DNA from: Streptosporangiaceae bacterium
GTDB lineage: Bacteria; Actinomycetota; Actinomycetes; Streptosporangiales; Streptosporangiaceae
Direction of reading: 5' to 3'
DNA length: 11,987 nucleotides
NCBI GenBank assembly: GCA_030040815.1
Contig: JASHSZ010000483.1
Span: 1 to 11,987 of the forward strand
Shown here: in pieces, positions 5,312 to 11,987 of the stretch
Position numbering within the stretch: the stretch's first letter is position 1
How the letters are laid out: every line of letters starts with the position of its first letter
Position numbers and translations under genes: made by a program
The notes under the pieces: generated by a model
Database searches by the model: none
What the model was told of the DNA's origin: nothing
Seen by the model: only the letters and a program-made list of their open reading frames with translations

Positions 5312-7786
5312 TTACCGGGCACTCTCGCTGACGACCCACGCCGCGATCTGCGCGCGCGAGTTCAGCCCGAGCTTGGCCATAATGTTCGCGACGTGCCTGG
5401 CTGCGGTCGCCGGGGCGATGAACAGCTCCTCGCCGATGCCTCGGTTGGACAGGCCGCGGGCGATCAGCTGAGCGATCTCCAGCTCCCGCGCGGTCAGCCC
5501 GGACGCCGATGCGGCGTCCTCCTCTGCGGTCGGCGTCCTGACACCGGCTGACTGAGCGGGCGCGGCAGACGCAAGCGCATAGGTGGCCGCTTCGTGCGGG
5601 CTCAGCCGGCGGCCCTCGGCGATCAACTCAGCGGCGAGGTCTGGCCCAACGCGCTGACGGGCGGTGCCGAGTAGCCCGTCGAGCGCAGCGTGCGCCGCCG
5701 AGTGGACGAAGCCGGCTGCCTCGCGCAGCGCCGCCGCCGCTCCCTCCAGCCGCAGGGCAGTTGCGTCGTCGCCGCGTACCACGGCGAGCGCGGCGAATGC
5801 CTCAATGCCGCGCGCGATGCCGAGGCGCTGACCGGTGGCCACGCTGAGCTCAAGGCTCCCGGCGAGACTCGCCGATGCGGTCGGCACGTCGAAGTCCTCC
5901 AGCGCGACCCAGCCAATGCCAGCCTGACATCGCGCGATCTCGGTCCGGGCGCCCAGTTCGGTGAACAAGTCCAGTGCCGCGCGGAAGTGCTGAAGCGCGC
6001 TCGCGTTGTCGCGCCGGACCCTGGCGAGGCTGCCGAAGCCATACAGGGCGTTCGCGATGCCCCACAGGTTGTGGTCGGTGAGCAGACCGAGCGCGATCTC
6101 GTACTCGGCCTGCGCCTCGGCCAGCTGCCCGATCCGCGCGAGGACCATCGCCCGCGCGACGTGAGCGAGGCCAAGCTCCCAGTCATCGGCGTGCGCGATG
6201 GCGGCAGCCACCGCGGCGTCGGCGTGCGCCAGCGCCTGCTCCGCCAGGCCCGCCCGCAGGCTGATAGCCGCGAGAATGCGCAGACCGCACGCGGGGTTTG
6301 CCGCCCGGTACGCCGTGCACATCGCGACGGCGGTCGGCGCGTAGCGGGCGGCGGCCGGGTAGTCCTGGTGCTGGAAGGCAAGTTCCGCGCTCGCCATAAG
6401 CGCCCGGGCGCGCACGCTAGCTGCCACCGGCTCGGTGCGGGTCAGGAACCTGCCGTACCAGGCGAGACCTTCAGTGGCGTCGCCATTAAGCGCCCAGAGT
6501 GACCGGAGCGCGGCGCAGAGCCGAAGGCCACGCTCGGCATCCCCGGAATCCAGGCAGAAACTCAGCGCGGCCCGGTAATTGCCCTGCTCGGCAGATGCCC
6601 GTTGGTACAGCTCGACCTGCTCGAGTCTGGTGAGGGCGCCACGCCCGAAGGCCCGCACGTCCACGTCCTCGGCGAACGCGAGCATGCAGCGCAGATGCCG
6701 GTCGCGGATCGCCGGTTCCTCGCCGGAGTCCGCGAGCCGGTCGGCCGCGTACTGCCGAATCGTGTCCAACAGCCGGTAACGCGCGTCTCCTGCCAACTCG
6801 TCCTCGAGCGCGACCAGCGACTTGTCGATGAGCGCCGCGAGCAGGTCGAGCACCCGTCCCACCGGAATGCGCTCGTCCGCGCAGACCTGCTCGGCCATCT
6901 CCAGGCTCCAGCCGGCGAACACCGACAGCCGTCGCAGCAGCGTCTGCTCATCCGGGGTCAGCAGCTCAAAGCTCCAGTCGACGGCGGCCTGCAGCGTCTG
7001 CTGCCGCGGCGGCGCCGTCCGGTCACCAGAGGCGAGCAGCCGGAACCTGTCGTCTAGCCGGGCGGCGATCTGCTCGACCGACAGCGCTCTGATCCGTGCC
7101 GCCGCGAGCTCGATCGCGAGCGGTACGCCGTCCAGCGTGCGACAGATCTGGACCACGTGCGCCCAGTTGTCCTCGGTGAGCGCGAAGCCCGGACGCACTG
7201 CCGCGGCCCGATCGGCGAATAGCCGCACGGCCTCTTCCGCGCCGGTGTCGGATTCCGCGGGGTCACGCGAACGCCACGTCCCGGTGGGCAGGGAGAGGGG
7301 TTGCACGCGCCACACCGTCTCGCCTCTGACGCGCAGCGGCTCTCTGCTGGTGGCGACCACGCGTAGCTGCGGGCAGCTCGTGATCAGGTCGTGGACCAGG
7401 TCCGCGATCGTGTCCACGAGGTGCTCGCAGGTGTCCAGGACCAGTAGCAACTGCCGGCTGCGCAGCGCGTCCCCCAGGGTGGCAGCTACCGGCCGGCCCG
7501 GTTCCTCGCTGATGCCCAGTACGTTCGCGACCTGGCCTGCGACGAGAGTCGGATCGCTGGTCGCGGCGAGCTCAGCCAGCCAGACGCCATCGGGGAAGTC
7601 GCCAGCCAGCTGCGAGCCAAGGCGCATCGCCAGCCTGGTCTTGCCGATGCCGCCCGGACCGCACAGCGTAAGCGCGCGCACGCTGCTCATGAGCAACCGC
7701 AGATCGCCGAGGTCGCGATCGCGCCCCACGAAGCTGTTCGGCTCCGCGGGCAGATTGCCCAGATGCAGTAGCGTTTCTGCCGTCAT
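5312..7786 (-). CDS. ATP-binding LuxR-family transcriptional regulator (STAND/NB-ARC-like, large)
   Basis: This 824-residue predicted signal-dependent transcription regulator has three parts. The N-terminal NTPase begins with NSFVGRDRDL (17-26), then Walker A GPGGIGKT (43-50), Walker B LLLVLD (113-118), the sensor-like VVATSRE (143-149) and the GLPL-type box GVPLAIELAAAR (220-231). A winged-helix region follows around LSVFAG (287-292) and DKSLV. Residues about 400-690 are Ala/Leu-rich helical pairs that look TPR-like and probably form the sensing and interaction arm. The C-terminal LuxR HTH spans 763-822: GLTARELEIAQLIARGLSN, then the recognition helix IAPATAARHVANIMAKLGL. The residue after the Walker B aspartate is Thr119; many relatives have Asn (LDNCEHL). 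It starts 70 bases after the GH38 stop in the same direction, with a weak SD (GAAG). It could be a local regulator of GH38 or of the leftward AMP-binding gene; its signal is unknown. Confidence 0.93.
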   Translation of the reverse strand: MTAETLLHLGNLPAEPNSFVGRDRDLGDLRLLMSSVRALTLCGPGGIGKTRLAMRLGSQLAGDFPDGVWLAELAATSDPTLVAGQVANVLGISEEPGRPVAATLGDALRSRQLLLVLDTCEHLVDTIADLVHDLITSCPQLRVVATSREPLRVRGETVWRVQPLSLPTGTWRSRDPAESDTGAEEAVRLFADRAAAVRPGFALTEDNWAHVVQICRTLDGVPLAIELAAARIRALSVEQIAARLDDRFRLLASGDRTAPPRQQTLQAAVDWSFELLTPDEQTLLRRLSVFAGWSLEMAEQVCADERIPVGRVLDLLAALIDKSLVALEDELAGDARYRLLDTIRQYAADRLADSGEEPAIRDRHLRCMLAFAEDVDVRAFGRGALTRLEQVELYQRASAEQGNYRAALSFCLDSGDAERGLRLCAALRSLWALNGDATEGLAWYGRFLTRTEPVAASVRARALMASAELAFQHQDYPAAARYAPTAVAMCTAYRAANPACGLRILAAISLRAGLAEQALAHADAAVAAAIAHADDWELGLAHVARAMVLARIGQLAEAQAEYEIALGLLTDHNLWGIANALYGFGSLARVRRDNASALQHFRAALDLFTELGARTEIARCQAGIGWVALEDFDVPTASASLAGSLELSVATGQRLGIARGIEAFAALAVVRGDDATALRLEGAAAALREAAGFVHSAAHAALDGLLGTARQRVGPDLAAELIAEGRRLSPHEAATYALASAAPAQSAGVRTPTAEEDAASASGLTARELEIAQLIARGLSNRGIGEELFIAPATAARHVANIMAKLGLNSRAQIAAWVVSESAR

Positions 7787-7823
7787 TGCTGCTTACTTCG
7801 GTGGTTCTTTCTGGTGGTAAGCG

Positions 7824-7838
7824 CCAGTCTCTCACTGG
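7824..7838. repeat. Small hairpin in the GH38-LuxR gap
   Basis: The arms CCAGT (7824-7828) and ACTGG (7834-7838) enclose the five bases CTCTC. It is the only structure I see in the 70-base gap between the GH38 stop and the LuxR-type start. At 5 base pairs it is too short to call a terminator, and it does not exclude co-transcription of the two genes. Confidence 0.3.
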
Positions 7839-7856
7839 TCAGAGGGTTATGCAGCG

Positions 7857-10800
7857 CTACCGGATCGTCACTTCGACGGGCTCGCTGTAGAGCACGCGGC
7901 CGAAGTACATGACCTTGACGATGGCCCACCACTGCTCGCCCGAGCGGGCAGTTGGCGGCGCGCAGACGTCGAACCGCAGCGTCCGCTCCGCACCGGCGGC
8001 CAGCGCGAAGCCCGTTGCCCACGGGCCGACTCGCCGCCAGCTGCCGTGCGGCGAGATCAGCTGGGCCTCGCCGCGGATGGCCGAGTCGGTCCGGTTACGG
8101 AGCACCACCTCGACCGCGCCGGTGCCGCCGGGGCGCAGCACGACCGCTGGGCCGACGACGCTCAGATCAGCCTCGCCCGCGATCGCCGTCTCGGCCGCGT
8201 CGTGCATGGCCTGCAGCTCCGGCGCCGGGAGGTCCCCGCCGGGCGGCGGTGGCTGGCCGATGGCCAGCAGCGCGCTGTCCTCGATCAGCTGGCTGGCCGG
8301 GCCGTCGATCTGCGCGGTCAGGAACCGGCGGCCGGGCGTGGTACCGGGCCGGGGCGTGACGGTCAGCTCGAAGCTTTGGTAACCCATCGGCCTCAGGTCG
8401 TAGCTGAGCGGGCCCGGCGGCGCGACGACGGTCTCGGGGGGTGCTTCCAGCCGGACGGTGCCCGCGGCCGGCTCCGGTCCGCAGGCGACGGTGAGCGTCA
8501 GGGTGCCCGGCCCGTGGTCCAGCATCACCATGCTCGGGGACAGGTGCACGGCGACGGGCACGTTGCCAACCGGGGCCGGGCCCTTGCCGTGCAGCCAGTA
8601 CCGGGCGAACACCGGCTGGGCTGGCTCGGTGTCCGCTGGCTCGGTGTTGCCCGGCAGTGAGCCAGCGGGCACCGGCCGGCCGACGGCGAGCGCGGCCAGC
8701 CGAGCGCGGGCCGGAGTGACAAGAACGGTGGCCAGCCCGGCCGGCGGCACGGTGACGGTCGCGCCATCTGGCGTGACGGGCACGGCGGCGCCCAGGCCGT
8801 CCTCGCAGAGGCCGGTGAGCGCCGCGCCGGTCAGCCCGGTGAACAAGTTCAGCCGGGCGGCCATCGGACCGATGCCACCGAGATGCCGCAGCCGCACGGT
8901 CACCCCGTCGGCCAGATCGGGCTGCGCGCCGGGATACAACGGGTTGCCGTGCGGCTTGAGCGCCGACAGCAGCACACCTTCTGGCGCAACGTCGGCCAGC
9001 AGGGCGCGGGCCGGGAGCGGCCCAGCGTGCAGCCCGGTCACGACGGTGAGTAGATCGTGGTTGTAGTCGTGGCCAGCCGCCGGGAAACCCGCCCGGCGCC
9101 AGTCGCCCGGACCGGCCGTCAGCGCGTACTCGAACGTGTGGCTCCAGTGCTGCCAGGAGAAGCTGGTGCCGTCCGGGGAGGTCCGCTTCTTGCCGTCGAT
9201 CCAGACCCCGGATGGCCACGTGCTGCAGGCCCGCATGAGCGCCATGGTGAGCTGGCCCTGCGGAGTCACCAGCCCGCTCGGAGTACCCCGGTTGAGCAGG
9301 CCGACCGTGTGACCCGCCAGAGCGGTCGCCGCACTCCCCGCGGTATCGGCCTGGGGTGACGACCCCGCTGGCTCCCCCGTGGTGGTGTCAGGTGCGACCG
9401 GCGGCGAGCAGGATGCCTCAATCACGGTGTCGGCGAGATCGGCGGCGAGCCTGCTCGTCTCCGCCGCGAGGTCGGCCCCGGCGACGATGAGCACCGGGAG
9501 GTCGAGTGGTCCGCGCAGGTCCGCGCCAGGCCCGAACGCGTCGGCGCGGCTGCGCTGCGCGGGCAGCCACAGCCGGGCGGCGCCGTCGGCCGCAAGCTGT
9601 GCCGCCAGCGCTTCGGCCGCAGCTGGCCCCGCGGCGGCCAGCACCTGAGCGGTCAGCGCGTTCTCGGCTGGGCCGCCGAGGCAGATCCGGAAGTCCGGCA
9701 GGTTCGAGTCGAGCTCGGAGTAGCCGTAGCGCGGGCCGTCCGGCTGCGAGCAGGTGGCAGTCACGCCCTGCCGGGCCAGCGCGACCAGGAGGTCGCGGAC
9801 GAGGCCGCGCAGCATCGGGGGTGCGATCACCTCCGCCACGCCGATCGCCTGCAGCTGCGCGCTGCCGTCCGGGCCGGTCAGCCGCACCGCCGCGGTCGAG
9901 CCCACGGCCAGCCACTCGCTGGCCGGACAGTCGAGGGTGTAGGGGTGTTCGGCCACGTCGCTGTCGATAGGGCCGGGCGGCCGCCCGACGACGGCGAGGG
10001 CCGTCTGATAGACCGGCAGGCCGCCCGGCACGCTGACCGGGAACACCACCCGAAGCAGGTGATCCTGGCCAATCGACCCGTCCACGTGGGTGCCGAACTC
10101 AACCCGGTCGGCACCGTGCCACAGCACGGTCTCCTGGGTGACGTGCAGGCCAGCAAGTTCTACGGTGGCTACCAGCCTGCTGCCGACCGCGCTGCGCTCG
10201 GCTCGGACCACAGCGGGACGGGCCGTCGTGCCCGTGCCCGGCCCGGCCGGGCACAGCAGCCACGGCCCCTCGGCCCAGCGCGGGTGCCCTGGGTGCTCTG
10301 GCTGCAGCACGAGCTCGTTGCCACCGCCGCTGGGCTGCAGCAGCTCTGTATTCGTCCGCTTGTCCAGCACCCGGCTCAGGGTGCCGCCGCGACCCGGCTC
10401 CGCCTCGACGATAAAGACCTCGTTTTCCAGCCGGGGCTGCTCGCCGGCTGGCTGCCAGCCCGCGTCCTCGCTGCCCCCGCCGGTCGGGGACGGCCGGACC
10501 AGGTAGGAGCGGTAGCCCACGCCCGGCACGTCCGCCGCGCGGAAGGTCAGCCGGACCGACTGCAGGGCGCCGTCGGCGGCGCGGACCACTCCGTCGGCGA
10601 GGAACGGCACCGCCGCGCCCCCGTCGTCATGCAGGCTCAGCCAGGCCGGCCACTCCGGCGGCAGGGTCAGCTCGACCGTGGCCATGGCGGTGCGGACCGC
10701 CGACAGCGAGTTGACCACGACGACCGCGAGCGCCTCATGATCGGCGGGATCGAGGCTCTCAGTGTCGGCCAGCTCGGCGAGATGGCGAATGGCGGCTGCG

Positions 10801-11987
10801 CGCGCCGCCTCACCCCGTTCCCATGCCTCGCGCCAACCCGCCAGCAGATCGAGATAGGTCTGGTCGCCCTCAGTCCCCGTGATCGCATCGTGGTGTGCGC
10901 TGAATACGAGCAGGCGCCAGGCCTTGTCCAGGCTCGCGGCGGGGTACGGCGCTCCCGCCAGCCAGGCCAGCGTGGCGAGCCGCTCGCCGTCGAGCACGGC
11001 CGTTTCGGCCGAGCGCTGGGCCTGCTTCGTGTCGATGTAGGTGACGTCCTTGCCGGTGTAGACCGGGTTCATGTCCCTGGTCTGCGGGGTGAGCCAGATG
11101 TCGTGTTCCTTGGCCGCGGCGCGCACGGCGGCAAAGAACTCGCTCGGCACCGCGGTCACGAACCGCGGCCAGGTGTAGCGCGCGTTCCAGTCCCGGTGGA
11201 TGGGCGTCGCCCAGCGCGGCGGGATGGTGTGGTCGCCGCCCACCGGCAGCAGTACGTTGCGGGTCGCGGCGACGGGCGCCAGCTGACGGAACTGCTCGTA
11301 GGCGTGGGCTTCGGCGGTCGCCAAGTCGGAGGCGTGGTGGCCGGCCAGCCAGCCGGCCGAATAGTGATTCGCCATGTAGCTGGTGAGCAGCCCGGTTCCG
11401 TCCGGTGACAGCCACTCGAATTCCGACGGGAACTGCATGAGCCGGTTGTCGCCGACCGATGAGCGCGGGCCCCACTGGTGGAACGGGCCGCGGGCCCAGG
11501 CCGACTCGGTCAGCCCGGCCGCGGTCATGATGCCCGGGTAGCCGGGGTCGAAGCCGAACGCATCCAGCATCCACGCCGTGCGCGGGTTACCGCCGAGCAC
11601 GTCGCGCTGGTAGGCGATGCCGTAGACGGCATTGCGGATGGTCGACTCCACGCAGGTCAGGTTCGTGTTCGGCTCGTTGTAGCTGCCGCCCACCAGCTCG
11701 ATCCGGCCCGCCCTGATGAAGTCCAGCAGGTCGGCTCGGTCCTGCGGATGCGCGTCGAAGTGCGGCTTGAGGTAGTCGAGCTCGGCCAGCACGAACTTGT
11801 AGTCGGGATCCCGGCGGGCCGCCTCCAGATGCAGCCGCACCAGCTCGAACGCGCTCCGCACCTCGGGCAGCTGGCCGGCCGCATCGGGGAGTACGAGCCG
11901 CGCCTCGGTGAACTGACCCTGCGTGCTCCACCACACGGGGTCGTAGTGGAAGTGGCTGACCATCCACATCGTCCAGCCGGGCTCCTC
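7857..11987 (-). CDS. Alpha-mannosidase-like glycoside hydrolase, family GH38 (5' end beyond the window)
   Basis: This predicted retaining, zinc-dependent alpha-mannosidase trims mannose-containing glycans or oligosaccharides. Counting from the methionine at 11969 it has 1370 residues. The zinc site is present: His8 and Asp10 in HFHYDPVWW, nucleophile/zinc ligand Asp136 in MLDAFGFD, and His360 in HHDAITGT (359-366). GGSYNEP (94-100) is the family GGxxxEP element. After the catalytic and helical domains (to about 400), beta-sandwich regions carry CPASEWLAV (681-689), SFSWQHWSHTFEYAL (936-950) and HDYNHDLL (967-974). A Pro/Thr/Ser/Ala-rich linker runs about 851-887. The tail (about 1140-1370) resembles NEW3/Ig-like repeats. 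The 11969 methionine is probably internal: the frame stays open to the edge and the six preceding codons (EEPGWT) continue a family-like sequence, so the first zinc motif would otherwise sit at the very N-terminus. No signal peptide can be assessed. The LuxR-type gene follows. Confidence 0.93.
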   Translation of the reverse strand, partial: EEPGWTMWMVSHFHYDPVWWSTQGQFTEARLVLPDAAGQLPEVRSAFELVRLHLEAARRDPDYKFVLAELDYLKPHFDAHPQDRADLLDFIRAGRIELVGGSYNEPNTNLTCVESTIRNAVYGIAYQRDVLGGNPRTAWMLDAFGFDPGYPGIMTAAGLTESAWARGPFHQWGPRSSVGDNRLMQFPSEFEWLSPDGTGLLTSYMANHYSAGWLAGHHASDLATAEAHAYEQFRQLAPVAATRNVLLPVGGDHTIPPRWATPIHRDWNARYTWPRFVTAVPSEFFAAVRAAAKEHDIWLTPQTRDMNPVYTGKDVTYIDTKQAQRSAETAVLDGERLATLAWLAGAPYPAASLDKAWRLLVFSAHHDAITGTEGDQTYLDLLAGWREAWERGEAARAAAIRHLAELADTESLDPADHEALAVVVVNSLSAVRTAMATVELTLPPEWPAWLSLHDDGGAAVPFLADGVVRAADGALQSVRLTFRAADVPGVGYRSYLVRPSPTGGGSEDAGWQPAGEQPRLENEVFIVEAEPGRGGTLSRVLDKRTNTELLQPSGGGNELVLQPEHPGHPRWAEGPWLLCPAGPGTGTTARPAVVRAERSAVGSRLVATVELAGLHVTQETVLWHGADRVEFGTHVDGSIGQDHLLRVVFPVSVPGGLPVYQTALAVVGRPPGPIDSDVAEHPYTLDCPASEWLAVGSTAAVRLTGPDGSAQLQAIGVAEVIAPPMLRGLVRDLLVALARQGVTATCSQPDGPRYGYSELDSNLPDFRICLGGPAENALTAQVLAAAGPAAAEALAAQLAADGAARLWLPAQRSRADAFGPGADLRGPLDLPVLIVAGADLAAETSRLAADLADTVIEASCSPPVAPDTTTGEPAGSSPQADTAGSAATALAGHTVGLLNRGTPSGLVTPQGQLTMALMRACSTWPSGVWIDGKKRTSPDGTSFSWQHWSHTFEYALTAGPGDWRRAGFPAAGHDYNHDLLTVVTGLHAGPLPARALLADVAPEGVLLSALKPHGNPLYPGAQPDLADGVTVRLRHLGGIGPMAARLNLFTGLTGAALTGLCEDGLGAAVPVTPDGATVTVPPAGLATVLVTPARARLAALAVGRPVPAGSLPGNTEPADTEPAQPVFARYWLHGKGPAPVGNVPVAVHLSPSMVMLDHGPGTLTLTVACGPEPAAGTVRLEAPPETVVAPPGPLSYDLRPMGYQSFELTVTPRPGTTPGRRFLTAQIDGPASQLIEDSALLAIGQPPPPGGDLPAPELQAMHDAAETAIAGEADLSVVGPAVVLRPGGTGAVEVVLRNRTDSAIRGEAQLISPHGSWRRVGPWATGFALAAGAERTLRFDVCAPPTARSGEQWWAIVKVMYFGRVLYSEPVEVTIR
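8620..8647 (-). repeat. 15-base tandem duplication within the GH38 gene
   Basis: The 13-mer GCTGGCTCGGTGT (plus strand) occurs at 8620-8632 and again at 8635-8647, a 15-base period. It encodes the repeated TEPA-type linker near residues 1108-1119 (NTEPADTEPAQP) and preserves the frame. It lies in a flexible linker and looks like recent slippage expansion. Confidence 0.6.

Noticed and set aside
6822..7820. 332-codon plus-strand frame opposite the LuxR-type gene
   Set aside because: Ser/Arg-rich shadow translation with no domain; the minus strand carries the Walker motifs and continuous family similarity.
9945..11408. Long open frame of 487 codons on the plus strand opposite the GH38 gene
   Set aside because: It is a GC-bias shadow of the GH38 frame: composition is Arg/Gly/His-rich with no recognisable motif, while the opposite strand has a full family match.
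11967..11969. ATG at 11969 as the true GH38 start
   Set aside because: The frame is open to the window edge with family-like residues before it, and the first zinc-ligand motif would begin only five residues in; a start beyond the window is more likely.

Overview
The window comes from a very GC-rich genome with strong G/C third-position bias, SD-led starts, a GTG start and typical actinomycete families (MsiK/UgpC-type sugar-transport ATPase, Lrp/AsnC regulator, large ATP-binding LuxR regulator, GH38 mannosidase). It is most likely the chromosome of a soil-type actinobacterium. I see no rRNA, tRNA, CRISPR array, insertion sequence, integrase or attachment site.

Layout, left to right. (1) 1-956, minus: the first ~318 codons of a carbohydrate ABC-transporter ATPase of the MsiK/UgpC/MalK group, running off the left edge. 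(2) A 177-base divergent control region holding short repeats and a candidate leaderless promoter. (3) 1134-1592, plus: a small Lrp/AsnC-family regulator. (4) 1716-4096, plus: a two-gene ABC transporter, an ATPase and a ~12-helix permease whose frames overlap by 25 bases. Its promoter region contains a perfect small dyad. (5) 4113-4937, minus: a convergent gene for a half-length acyl-CoA-ligase-like (AMP-binding) protein whose ATP-binding P-loop motif has decayed. A hairpin sits at the convergent junction. (6) 4965-5311: a gene-free stretch with a nested inverted repeat, a candidate promoter and a repeated 9-mer, apparently the control region of gene 5. (7) 5312-7786, minus: an 824-residue STAND/NB-ARC-like ATPase, helical repeat and LuxR-HTH regulator. 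(8) 7857-11987, minus: a GH38 alpha-mannosidase with its zinc and nucleophile residues intact, whose true start lies beyond the right edge.

How they may work together (inference). The GH38 gene and the LuxR ATPase lie in the same direction 70 bases apart and may be co-transcribed, linking mannoside breakdown to a regulator. The MsiK-type ATPase at the other end would energise sugar importers encoded elsewhere. The Lrp gene sits immediately upstream of the ABC pair and is the natural candidate for its local regulator. The least ordinary items are the truncated, P-loop-degenerate AMP-binding protein and the structured control region between it and the LuxR gene. I see no clear-cut novel multi-gene system; most of the window is recognisable families in an accessory-like arrangement.
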